Shown: in pieces, positions 1 to 7,983 of the stretch | How the letters are laid out: each line of letters starts with the position of its first letter | Numbering within the stretch: position 1 is the stretch's first letter | Made by a program: the position numbers and the translations under genes | Notes under the pieces: model-generated | What the model was told of the DNA's origin: nothing | The model's database searches: none | Seen by the model: only the letters and a program-made list of their open reading frames with translations | Assembly: GCA_964244725.1 (NCBI GenBank) | Contig: CAXTJQ010000003.1 | Coordinates: 124,001-188,000, forward strand | Direction of reading: 5' to 3' | Length of the DNA stretch: 64,000 bases | Origin: Kumtagia sp964244725 | Lineage (GTDB): Bacteria; Pseudomonadota; Alphaproteobacteria; Rhizobiales; Rhizobiaceae

Positions 1-1
1 C

Positions 2-478
2 GGCCGCCGTATCACCGACCCGAATGCCGGGCCGCTGTTTGGCGGCGACGCCGCCGAGGACGATCTGGAAAGCGGGACGATCTACGTCCTGCGCAGCAAA
101 TCGGATCATCCCGACATCGCCGCCCACCGCGAGCTCATTCATAAGATCGGCGTCACCGGGGGGAAGATCGAAACCCGTATCGCCAACGCCGCCCTGGACG
201 CCACCTACCTGCTTGCCGATGTCGAGATCGTCGCCAGCTACAAGCTGTTCAACATCAACCGCACACGGCTGGAGAACATCCTCCACCGTGTTTTTTCGGC
301 GGCGCAACTCGATTTGACGATTGAGGATCGCTTCGGCAATCCCGTAAGGCCGCGAGAATGGTTCTTGGCGCCGCTGCCGGTGATTGATCAGGTCGTCGAT
401 AAAATACGGGACGGCTCGATCGTCAGGTTCGAATACGACCCGACAACCGCCTGCCTCATGCAAAGCGACCATTCTTAG
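2..478 (+). CDS. GIY-YIG nuclease family protein (T5orf172-like), 3' part only
   Basis: This is the C-terminal 158 codons of a gene that enters the window from the left, in the frame starting at base 2. The fragment carries TIYVLRSKS, which matches the GIY strand. About 30 residues later comes HKIGVTGG, the YIG strand, followed by an ETRIAN arginine segment and a later ENILHRVF segment with the conserved glutamate. This pattern fits the T5orf172/Mug113 branch of GIY-YIG endonucleases. The end, VDKIRDGSI, is typical of the family tail. Targets of such stand-alone proteins are mostly unknown; a DNA-processing or phage-related role is inference. The missing N-terminus may hold another domain. 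The fold call is fairly secure and the biological role is not. Confidence 0.72.
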   Translation, partial: GRRITDPNAGPLFGGDAAEDDLESGTIYVLRSKSDHPDIAAHRELIHKIGVTGGKIETRIANAALDATYLLADVEIVASYKLFNINRTRLENILHRVFSAAQLDLTIEDRFGNPVRPREWFLAPLPVIDQVVDKIRDGSIVRFEYDPTTACLMQSDHS

Positions 479-651
479 GCTTCCTGTCCACCATCCCGTC
501 GAAATGGACCTGGAAGTTTGACCGAAACAGGATTGCCCGCAGGAATGCGCCGATTGACAAACCGCCGCTCAGACGCCAGAAAACTGGACCGTTCAGTTTT
601 CCGCTGGTTGTCGGTTGGTCCCTTGCGCCCACGTTGAAGGTGAAGACATCC

Positions 652-1770
652 ATGCCGGGGCTGCGGTTTCATCGCTTTCGGGCTCGGATCATCGACGCGG
701 TCTTCGTCGGCGTCTTGGTGCAATCCGGTTGCAGCGAACCTCAGCCTCAGGCAGCCAACCCGCCGATGCCGGTCAGCGTGATGGTCGCCAGTCGCACATC
801 GGTCACGTCGGCCGTGAGGCTGACCGGTGAAATCAGGGCGCGCGTGGAATCGGATCTGGGCTTTCGTTTCGCCGGCCAGATCGCCTCGCGCCTGGCCGAT
901 GTCGGCGACCGGGTCGAAGCCGGTCAGGTTCTGGCGGCGCTGGATTCGACCCGCCAAACTGCCGACGTGAGCGCCGCGACCGCGCGGGTCCAGTCCGCGC
1001 AGGCGCAGCTCACGCAGGCGCAAGCCGCGTTCGAGCGCCAGAAGGCGCTTCTGGTCAAGGGTTTCACCACACAGAGCAATTTCGACGACGCCCAACTGCA
1101 GATGCAGACCGCGCAGGCGTCGCTTGAGACCGCGCAGGCCGACCTCGGGACAGCGCGCGACAGTCTCGGCAATACGCAACTCCGCGCCGACGCGACCGGC
1201 ATCATCACGGCGCGCAATGCCGAAGTGGGGCAGGTCGTGCAGGCGGCGCAGGCCGTCTTCACTTTGGCGAAAGACGGGCCGCGAGACGCCGTGTTCGAGG
1301 TCTACGAATCGCTGCTGACGGCCCCGCCCGACCAGAATCAGGTTGAGATCATGCTCTTGTCGAATCCCGCCGTGAAGGCGGTCGGCACGGTGCGCGAGGC
1401 GGCGCCCGCGATCGATCCGAACACGGGCACGATCCGGGTCAAGATCGGCGTGGACGCAACGCCGCCGGAAATGCAGCTCGGATCGGCGGTTTCCGGCGTT
1501 GGCAGATTTCACAAACGCGACCTCTTCGACCTTCCCTGGACGGCATTCTTCGTCGCCAACGACAAGCCGGCCGTGTGGGTCGTCGATCCGAAAAGCAATG
1601 CCGCCTCGACCAGGGAAGTCGAAGTCGACAGTTACCAGACCCGCCGGTTGTTGCTGGCGAGCGGCCTCTCCGACGGCGATATGGTCGTGACGGCGGGCGT
1701 CCAGCTGTTGCGGGCGGGTCAGGTCGTCGCGCCGCGCCCGGCGGATGCGCTCAGCGCGGGCGGACAGTAG
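652..1770 (+). CDS. RND efflux periplasmic adaptor (membrane fusion protein) 1
   Basis: HlyD/AcrA-family adaptor of 372 residues that would link an inner-membrane RND pump to an outer-membrane channel. The order is an N-terminal export signal ending near C27 (VQSGC, a poor lipobox), a barrel-lipoyl half (residues about 45-95), an alanine/glutamine-rich alpha-hairpin (about 100-165) and C-terminal beta-barrel domains. I chose ATG 652 because the longer frame begins at a TTG at 634, and AAGG lies about 11 bases before the ATG. It is the first gene of a three-gene operon: the next start is 2 bases after this stop. Lipid attachment is uncertain because the residue at -3 is glutamine. Confidence 0.88.
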   Translation: MPGLRFHRFRARIIDAVFVGVLVQSGCSEPQPQAANPPMPVSVMVASRTSVTSAVRLTGEIRARVESDLGFRFAGQIASRLADVGDRVEAGQVLAALDSTRQTADVSAATARVQSAQAQLTQAQAAFERQKALLVKGFTTQSNFDDAQLQMQTAQASLETAQADLGTARDSLGNTQLRADATGIITARNAEVGQVVQAAQAVFTLAKDGPRDAVFEVYESLLTAPPDQNQVEIMLLSNPAVKAVGTVREAAPAIDPNTGTIRVKIGVDATPPEMQLGSAVSGVGRFHKRDLFDLPWTAFFVANDKPAVWVVDPKSNAASTREVEVDSYQTRRLLLASGLSDGDMVVTAGVQLLRAGQVVAPRPADALSAGGQ

Positions 1771-1772
1771 GC

Positions 1773-2861
1773 ATGATCCCATTCCTGCCTCGCCTGATAC
1801 TGGGCGGCCTCGCGCTCGGATGCCTTGGGGGCTGCGGAAAGGGGGATGACAAGGCCGGTGCGCCGCCGGTGCGCCCGGTCCTGTCGGTGGTGGTCGCGGA
1901 AAGCAATGCGCGACAGATCGGCTACGCCGGCACCATCCAGCCGCAATTCAGCGCCGACCTTGGCTTCCAGGCGCTCGGCGCCATCGTCGCGTTCAACGTC
2001 GATATCGGCGACCTGGTGAAGACCGGCCAGGTTTTGGCGCGGATCGACGCTACCGCCCTGGACCTGTTGGTGCGCAGCAGCGAGGCCGATCTGGCCAAGG
2101 CGCAGACGCAGTTCATCAACGCCGATGCATCGGAGCGGCGGATATCCACTCTGTTCGATCAGAAAGTGTCGACCCAGGCCGAGCTGGACGCCGTGCGGCA
2201 GGAGAAGGCGACGGCGTCGGCCAATGTGCAGGCGGCCGAGGCCAATCTCGCCAATGCGCGCGAGCAGCGCGGTTATGCGTCGCTCTCGACCGACATGGAC
2301 GGCGTCGTGACCGAAAAGATCGCGCAGGTCGGGCAGACGGTGTCGGCCGGGCAAAAGGTCCTGACGGTCGCGCGAACCGACGTGCGCGAAGCCGTGGTCG
2401 ACCTCTCCGATAGCGTGGCGGGCGCGTTGTCGGTCGGCGCTCCGTTCGAGATTCGCCTGCAGGTCGACCCGTCGATCCGGGTCGCCGGCAAGGTGCGCGA
2501 AATTGCGCCGCAGGCCGATGCCGCGACGCGGACCTATCGCGTCAAGATCACGCTCGACCGGGTGATCGAACCGTTCCGGCTGGGTTCGACCATCACGGCG
2601 TTCCAGCTCGGCGCGGCGCCGAAACCCACGATCGAAATTCCCCGGTCGGCCGTTTTCGAGCGCGACGGGGCGACGATGGTCTGGATCGTCGATCAGGGAG
2701 CGAAGGCCGTGCGTCAGGTCGAGGTTCGGCTGACCGATCGGGACGGCCCGTCCGCGGAGGTTACGAGCGGCATTTCAGTTGGCGACCGGGTCGTGACCGC
2801 GGGCGTGCACAGCCTGGCCAAGGATCAGGTCGTGAAAATCGGTGAGGATGCCAAGCCGTGA
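1773..2861 (+). CDS. RND efflux periplasmic adaptor (membrane fusion protein) 2, lipoprotein
   Basis: Second HlyD-family adaptor, 362 residues. The N-terminus is a clear lipoprotein signal with lipobox LGGC, so it is probably anchored to a membrane by a lipidated cysteine at residue 21. The lipoyl/barrel motifs (FNVDIGDLVKTGQVLARID) and the coiled hairpin rich in Ala/Glu (about residues 95-160) parallel those of the upstream gene, which points to a duplicated adaptor. Its stop codon overlaps the GTG start of the pump gene, so translation is probably coupled. Two adaptors with one RND permease is the architecture known for TriABC of Pseudomonas, where both adaptors are needed. The same requirement here is inference. 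Confidence 0.9.
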   Translation: MIPFLPRLILGGLALGCLGGCGKGDDKAGAPPVRPVLSVVVAESNARQIGYAGTIQPQFSADLGFQALGAIVAFNVDIGDLVKTGQVLARIDATALDLLVRSSEADLAKAQTQFINADASERRISTLFDQKVSTQAELDAVRQEKATASANVQAAEANLANAREQRGYASLSTDMDGVVTEKIAQVGQTVSAGQKVLTVARTDVREAVVDLSDSVAGALSVGAPFEIRLQVDPSIRVAGKVREIAPQADAATRTYRVKITLDRVIEPFRLGSTITAFQLGAAPKPTIEIPRSAVFERDGATMVWIVDQGAKAVRQVEVRLTDRDGPSAEVTSGISVGDRVVTAGVHSLAKDQVVKIGEDAKP

Positions 2862-5800
2862 AGGGGTTCAATCTCTCGGACTGGGCGCTGCATCATCGAT
2901 CGCTGATCTGGTACTTCATGATCGTCGGATCGGTCGCGGGTCTGATGTCGTATTTCAACCTCGGCCGCGCGGAAGATCCGGATTTCACGATCAAGACGAT
3001 GATCATCCAGGCGACGTGGCCTGGCGCGACGATCGAGGAGACCATCAACCAGGTCACCGACCGGATCGAGAAGAAGCTCGAGGAACTCGACAGTCTTGAC
3101 TACACCAAGAGCATCAGCCTGCCCGGCCAGACCACCGTCTACGTCTACCTGAAGGATACGACCAAAGCCGCGACCGTCCCGACCGTGTGGCTGCGGGTCC
3201 GCAACATCATAGCGGACATCAAGGGCCAGATGCCCCAGGGTGTGCAGGGTCCCTTCTTCAATGACGATTTCGGAGACGTCTACGGCAACGTCTACGCGTT
3301 CACCGCCGACGGTCTGACGCAACGTCAACTCCGCGACTATGTGGAGGATGTCCGCGCAAAGGTCCTGACGGTGCCCGACGCCGGCAAGGTGAACCTCATC
3401 GGCGCGCAGGACGAGGTGATCTACCTCGAATTCTCGACGCGTGAACTCGCCGCGCTCAGCATCACGCAGCAGATGGTTGTGGATCGGCTGCAATCACAGA
3501 ACGGCATTTCGCCGTCGGGCATCCTCGAAGCCGACGGCGAGCGCGTCAGCCTGCGCGTCAGCGGCCAGTTCGCCTCCGAGGAGAGCCTGCGCGACATCAG
3601 TCTCAGCATCAACGGCCGTTTCTTCCGGCTCGGCGACGTGGCGACCATCACCCGCGGCTACGTCGATCCGCCCACCAGTCTGTTCCGCTTCAACGGCGAA
3701 CCCGCGATCGGGCTTGCCATCGGCATGCGCGCGAACGCCAACCTGACCACCTTCGGCGATGCGCTGAAGGAAGAGATGACCCGCATCGAGGCCGATTTGC
3801 CGATCGGCGTCGGCGTCCATCTCGTCTCGGACCAGCCGCGCATCGTCGAGGAGGCGGTCGGGGGGTTCGTCCAGGCCCTCATCGAGGCGGTGGTGATCGT
3901 TCTGATCGTGAGCTTCATCAGTCTCGGGGTTCGCGCGGGCCTCGTGGTCGCAGTGACGATCCCGCTGGTGCTGGCGCTTACCTTTCTCGTCATGGAGGCG
4001 CAGGGCATCTCCTTGCAGCGCATTTCGCTCGGCGCGCTGATCATCGCGCTCGGTCTTCTGGTCGACGACGCCATGATCGCCGTCGAGATGATGGTGGCGC
4101 GTCTCGAAATCGGCGACCCGCTCGAAAAAGCGGCGACCTATGTCTACACCCACACCGCGTTTCCGATGCTGACCGGCACCGTGGTCACGATCGTCAGTTT
4201 CTTTCCGGTCGCCCTGAACAACAGCAACGCCGGCGAATTCACCTTCACGCTGTTCGTGGTCATCGCGGCCGCGCTGCTGATTTCATGGGTCGTCGCGGTG
4301 CTGTTCGTCCCGTTGATCGGCGTCACCCTCCTGCCCAAGTCCTTGAAGAAGCATGGCAAGGGGCCTGGCAGGTTCACCCGCGGCTTCGTCTGGCTTCTCT
4401 CCGCCTGCGTCCGCTGGAAATGGCTGACCATCGCGGTGACCGTCGCGCTGTTTGCCGGCTCGGTCTACGCCACGCGCTTCGTGCAGCAGCAATTCTTCCC
4501 GTCGTCCGACCGCGTCGAGGTCGTCGTCGACTGGACGCTTCCGCAGAATGCGTCGATCGCCGAAACGCGCCGCCAGATGGACCTGTTCGAGAAAAAGGCG
4601 CTGGTGGGCGATGAAGACATTGAGCACTGGTCGTCCTATGTCGGCCAGGGGGCCGTTCGCTTTCTGCTGTCCTTCGACGTCCAGCCGGCCAGTCCGAATT
4701 TCGGCCAGATCGTCATCGTGACGAAAGATCTCGAAGCGCGCGAGCGCGTGCGCGCCAAGCTGAACAAGATCGCCAAGGAGGATTTCGTCGGTACGGACGG
4801 CTTCGTCCACCTTCTGGACATCGGCCCGCCCGTCGGCCGGCCGGTGCAATACCGGGTCAGCGGACCGGACATCCAGGAGGTCCGCCTGCAGGTGCAAAAG
4901 CTTGCGGCGGCCGTCAGCAAGAACGCAAATGTCGGCGACATCGCCTTCGACTGGAACGAACCGGCCCGCGTCGTCAAGGTCGACGTCCTCCAGGACAAGG
5001 CCGCGCAACTCGGCATCACGTCGGAAAGCATATCGACGGCCCTCAACGGCATCGTCGGCGGAACGGCGGCGACTCAGGTGCGCGACAGCATCTATCTGAT
5101 CGACGTGGTGGGGAGGGCCGACCAGGGTGAACGTTCGTCGATCGACACGCTGCAGAACCTTCAAATCCAGAAGCCGGATGGCTCGTCGGTTCCGCTCGCC
5201 GCGTTGGCCGCCATCCGCTACGAGTTCGAGCAGCCGATCATCTGGCGGCGCGACCGGCTTCCGACGGTGACGATCAAGGCCAGCGTGCGCGGCGACGTGC
5301 AGCCGGCGACGGTGGTGCAGCGGCTGGCCCCCGATGTCCAGACGGTGATCGACGCGCTTCCAGCCGGATTCAAGGTGGAAACGGGCGGCGCCGTCGAGGA
5401 GAGCGGCAAGGGCCAAGGGCCGATCGTCGCGGTCGTCCCGCTCATGCTGCTGACCATGGCCACGGTCCTGATGCTGCAGCTCCAGAGTTTCCAGCGGCTG
5501 TTCCTCGTCGTCGTGGTCGCGCCGCTGGGCCTGATCGGCGTCGTCGCCGCTCTGTTGCCCAGTCGCGCGCCGCTGGGATTCGTGGCGATTCTGGGCGTGC
5601 TCGCGCTGATCGGCATCCTGATCCGGAACTCCGTGATCCTGGTGATCCAGATCGAGGATTTGCGCGCCGAGGGCAAGGACGGCTGGAGCGCGGTGATCGA
5701 GGCGACGGAACACAGGATGCGTCCGATCCTGCTCACCGCCGCCGCCGCGAGCCTGGCGCTCATCCCGATCGCCTTCGAGGTATTCTGGGGACCGATGGCG

Positions 5801-5965
5801 TTCGCCATGATGGGCGGCATCATCGTCGGCACGGTCCTGACGCTGTTTTTCCTGCCGGCGCTCTACGTCGCCTGGTTTCGCCTGAAGGAGCCGGAGAAGG
5901 ATCGTCCGCCGGCCGGCGCCGAGGACGGAGCGGGGCGGGCTCAATCCGAACCGCATGCGGCATGA
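2858..5965 (+). CDS. RND efflux permease subunit (AcrB/TriC-like)
   Basis: Proton-driven inner-membrane pump of 1035 residues, full length for the AcrB/AcrD/AcrF family. The first transmembrane segment is at about residues 14-34, followed by the large periplasmic porter loop. The proton-relay helix contains GLLVDDA (about residue 400), with the paired aspartates expected for an active pump. A second six-helix block near the C-terminus repeats the layout. The start is GTG, overlapping the previous stop by four bases. No outer-membrane TolC-like gene follows, so the complex must borrow a channel from elsewhere. Substrates cannot be read from the sequence; drugs, biocides or lipids are possible. 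Confidence 0.93.
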   Translation: MKGFNLSDWALHHRSLIWYFMIVGSVAGLMSYFNLGRAEDPDFTIKTMIIQATWPGATIEETINQVTDRIEKKLEELDSLDYTKSISLPGQTTVYVYLKDTTKAATVPTVWLRVRNIIADIKGQMPQGVQGPFFNDDFGDVYGNVYAFTADGLTQRQLRDYVEDVRAKVLTVPDAGKVNLIGAQDEVIYLEFSTRELAALSITQQMVVDRLQSQNGISPSGILEADGERVSLRVSGQFASEESLRDISLSINGRFFRLGDVATITRGYVDPPTSLFRFNGEPAIGLAIGMRANANLTTFGDALKEEMTRIEADLPIGVGVHLVSDQPRIVEEAVGGFVQALIEAVVIVLIVSFISLGVRAGLVVAVTIPLVLALTFLVMEAQGISLQRISLGALIIALGLLVDDAMIAVEMMVARLEIGDPLEKAATYVYTHTAFPMLTGTVVTIVSFFPVALNNSNAGEFTFTLFVVIAAALLISWVVAVLFVPLIGVTLLPKSLKKHGKGPGRFTRGFVWLLSACVRWKWLTIAVTVALFAGSVYATRFVQQQFFPSSDRVEVVVDWTLPQNASIAETRRQMDLFEKKALVGDEDIEHWSSYVGQGAVRFLLSFDVQPASPNFGQIVIVTKDLEARERVRAKLNKIAKEDFVGTDGFVHLLDIGPPVGRPVQYRVSGPDIQEVRLQVQKLAAAVSKNANVGDIAFDWNEPARVVKVDVLQDKAAQLGITSESISTALNGIVGGTAATQVRDSIYLIDVVGRADQGERSSIDTLQNLQIQKPDGSSVPLAALAAIRYEFEQPIIWRRDRLPTVTIKASVRGDVQPATVVQRLAPDVQTVIDALPAGFKVETGGAVEESGKGQGPIVAVVPLMLLTMATVLMLQLQSFQRLFLVVVVAPLGLIGVVAALLPSRAPLGFVAILGVLALIGILIRNSVILVIQIEDLRAEGKDGWSAVIEATEHRMRPILLTAAAASLALIPIAFEVFWGPMAFAMMGGIIVGTVLTLFFLPALYVAWFRLKEPEKDRPPAGAEDGAGRAQSEPHAA

Positions 5966-6015
5966 TCGTGTGACCGACGGATGGCCTTGCGGTGATCCAA
6001 CCGCGTGCGGGCCCC

Positions 6016-6684
6016 TCAAGCCGCCTTCTGGCCGTAGTAGGACAGGAAGATGTCGATTGCTTTCGCCGTCACGTGATCGATTTCGGTCGCCGACGGCAGG
6101 TCGAGCGACAGCATGCCCCGGACATCGATGTCGGCTCGTAGCAGACTGAAGAATTGCGCCGCCGCCAATGTCGGGTCGTCAATGTTCAAACGACCGCTCT
6201 CCTGGGCCCTGGAAAAAAAGCCGGATGTCTTTTCGAGCAATTTTGCCGGACCGTTCTCGAAGATGAACCGACCGAGTTCCGGCAGGCGCGGAATGGCGGA
6301 AATGATTGCGCGCTGCATCATGAAGCATCGCTCGCGCATGAACACGGCGAAAAAATTCCGTGCGATGGCCAGGAGAATATCCTGCAACTCCGCTTCCTCG
6401 TCGATCGAGTCCCATGCTCCCTCGCTGATCTGGCGGGATTCCTCACACATGATCAGCGAGAAAAAGTGTTCCTTGTTCTTGAAATTTGCGTACAGCGTTG
6501 CTTTGGAAACACCCGCGACCTGGGCGATCAAATCCATCGTCACGGCGTCGAAACCGCGGGTCAGGAACAGACCGCGCCCCGCGCACATCATCCTCCCGAT
6601 TTTCGGATTGGCGCGCGTCCCAGGCGTCGTCGCGCTTTTGAACGGTGGCGTCAGCAGATCGTCGGCGAAAGGGTCTTTGACCAA
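6016..6684 (-). CDS. TetR/AcrR family transcriptional regulator
   Basis: Repressor-type protein of 222 residues. The N-terminal DNA-binding domain runs from about residues 28 to 80, with the recognition region AQVAGVSKATLYANFKNK typical of TetR. The C-terminal part looks like the AefR-type ligand domain. The gene is convergent with the RND operon and 50 bases from its end, so control of the pump is likely but would act on a promoter 6 kb away, upstream of base 652. The only start in frame before the helix-turn-helix is TTG at 6684, without a strong ribosome-binding site, so the N-terminal 25 or so residues are uncertain. Confidence 0.87.
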   Translation of the reverse strand: MVKDPFADDLLTPPFKSATTPGTRANPKIGRMMCAGRGLFLTRGFDAVTMDLIAQVAGVSKATLYANFKNKEHFFSLIMCEESRQISEGAWDSIDEEAELQDILLAIARNFFAVFMRERCFMMQRAIISAIPRLPELGRFIFENGPAKLLEKTSGFFSRAQESGRLNIDDPTLAAAQFFSLLRADIDVRGMLSLDLPSATEIDHVTAKAIDIFLSYYGQKAA

Positions 6685-6910
6685 CGCATCAATCCCGGGC
6701 GAAAATCATGGAGCGCGTACCGTGAGCTTCGCTGCGCGCTTGCACACGATATGTGCATTATGCAACCCGTTTTCCATCTTGCCGCGAAGAAACATGGCAT
6801 TTGCGAACGATCTTGCCCGAATGCCGATGATCGCGACGGCGCCAGCTCTTCAAGCAGGCGAGAAACGTCTCCATATTTGCTTTCCATGATGCAGTGATCG
6901 GAGGCCGCTC

Positions 6911-7078
6911 ATGCTTCGTTTTGTTCTCGTCGCAATCGGACTCGTCCTGTTTGCCCTGCTGTCGATCCGGCTGGTGCGCGAGGTGCGGTCCGCCGGTCTC
7001 GATTGGCGCGGGATCGGCATCGCCATCGGGTTCGTGGCGCTCGCGTTCTATCTTCGCCATGCGACCGGGCTCGGCTGA
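6911..7078 (+). CDS. Small two-helix membrane protein
   Basis: A 55-residue protein made almost only of two hydrophobic helices, residues about 2-17 (VLVAIGLVLFALLSI) and 34-47 (IGIAIGFVALAFYL), joined by a charged turn rich in Arg/Glu. The ATG follows GATCGGAGG, a good ribosome-binding site seven bases upstream. It ends 5 bases before the proposed start of hydroxypyruvate isomerase, so the two are probably co-transcribed. I do not recognise a named family. The positive charges in the loop suggest a cytoplasmic loop. It could equally be a short structural or regulatory membrane peptide. Confidence 0.55.
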   Translation: MLRFVLVAIGLVLFALLSIRLVREVRSAGLDWRGIGIAIGFVALAFYLRHATGLG

Positions 7079-7083
7079 CCCGG

Positions 7084-7866
7084 TTGCCGCGGTTTTCCGC
7101 CAACCTGTCGTTCCTGTTTCAGGAGTTCGATTTTCTCGACCGCTTCCGGGCCGCGGCCGAAGCCGGGTTTCGCGGCGTCGAATATGTCGGACCTTACGAT
7201 CATCCACCGGAGCGGGTCGCGGCGCTGCTCGACAGGCACGGCCTCGCGCAGGCTCTATTCAACCTCCCGGCCGGGAACTGGGCGGCCGGCGAACGCGGTC
7301 TTGCGATCCTGCCCGATCGGGTCGAGGAATTTCGCGCCGGCGTCGACCAGGCCTTGCGCTACGCCAAGGCGCTCGGCTGCAGGCAGGTGAATTGCCTCGC
7401 AGGCATCGCGCCTGCCGATGTCCCGCACGAGACGCTCGAGCGCACACTCGCCGAAAACCTGAAATTCGCCGCCGATCGACTGGGTAAGCATGAGGTCAGG
7501 CTCCTGATCGAGCCAATCAACGCCCGCGACATTCCCGGCTTCTTCCTCAACACGTCGCGCCAAGCGCTGGCGCTCGTCGAGCGTGTCGGATCGTCAAACC
7601 TGTTCCTGCAATACGACATCTATCACATGCAGGTGGTCGAAGGCGATCTTGCCCGCGCCATCGAGGCCAATCTCGGGCGCATCGCGCATGTTCAGTTCGC
7701 CGACAATCCCGGACGCCACGAACCCGGTACCGGCGAGATCAATCTGCCGTTCCTCTTCGGCCTGCTTGACCGGCTTGGCTATGCCGGCTGGGTCGGCGCG
7801 GAATATCGACCGAGCGGAACGACGGTGGAAAGTCTTGGGTGGATGGGAGCAGGGAGTAGGGAGTAG
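7084..7866 (+). CDS. hyi: Hydroxypyruvate isomerase (Hyi/OtnI family, TIM barrel)
   Basis: Xylose-isomerase-like TIM-barrel enzyme of 260 residues that interconverts hydroxypyruvate and tartronate semialdehyde, or a related 3-carbon/4-carbon sugar acid, in glyoxylate metabolism. Family marks are ANLSFLFQE at the N-terminus, GFRGVEYVGPYD, LIEPINARDIPGFFL with a metal-binding glutamate, QYDIYHMQ, HVQFADNPGRHEPGTGEIN, and a GAEYRP glutamate near the end. The frame is open further upstream, but homology begins at the TTG 7084 (MPRFSANLS), so that start is chosen without a strong ribosome-binding site. The last residues (MGAGSRE) and the stop fall inside GGGAGTA heptamer repeats, so the C-terminus may have drifted from the ancestral one. 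Confidence 0.85.
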   Translation: MPRFSANLSFLFQEFDFLDRFRAAAEAGFRGVEYVGPYDHPPERVAALLDRHGLAQALFNLPAGNWAAGERGLAILPDRVEEFRAGVDQALRYAKALGCRQVNCLAGIAPADVPHETLERTLAENLKFAADRLGKHEVRLLIEPINARDIPGFFLNTSRQALALVERVGSSNLFLQYDIYHMQVVEGDLARAIEANLGRIAHVQFADNPGRHEPGTGEINLPFLFGLLDRLGYAGWVGAEYRPSGTTVESLGWMGAGSRE

Positions 7867-7868
7867 GG
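7837..7868 (+). repeat. GGGAGYA heptamer array, possible G-quadruplex, over the hyi stop
   Basis: Five runs of three guanines (7837, 7845, 7852, 7859 and 7866) are separated by loops of 5, 4, 4 and 4 bases. This satisfies the usual G3N1-7 quadruplex rule on the coding strand. The last three spacings come from GGGAGYA heptamers. The hyi stop codon TAG (7864-7866) lies within it. The pattern is seen directly; folding in the mRNA or DNA is inference. Confidence 0.6.
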
Positions 7869-7920
7869 AAGGCTCCTGAGTCTAGCAGGGTTGACCGGGT
7901 AGCAATAAAAATCTTTCTTC

Positions 7921-7983
7921 GACTGCCGACTGCCGACTGCCGACTGCCGACTGCCGACTGCCGACCGCCTACCGCCTACCGCC
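7921..7983 (-). repeat. Tandem heptamer array (GACTGCC x6 plus three variants) at the rlmB 3' end
   Basis: Nine contiguous 7-base units read on the plus strand: six exact GACTGCC, one GACCGCC and two TACCGCC. On the minus strand, the sense of rlmB, these are GGCGGTA and GGCAGTC units. They encode the last Gly-Gly-Arg-Arg residues and the stop of RlmB and run on about 48 bases past it. The unit resembles the GGGAGTA heptamers at the end of hyi, with the same period and each in its own gene's sense direction. Confidence 0.8.

Noticed and set aside
475..1782. A 435-codon minus-strand frame over adaptor 1
   Set aside because: Antisense of the adaptor; no signal, fold or ribosome-binding site.
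4283..6019. A 578-codon minus-strand frame across the RND permease
   Set aside because: Antisense shadow of the permease with Arg/Asp/His-rich filler and no homology.
6113..6897. Two overlapping plus-strand frames over the TetR gene
   Set aside because: They lie opposite the clear TetR coding frame, and their sequence has no family features.
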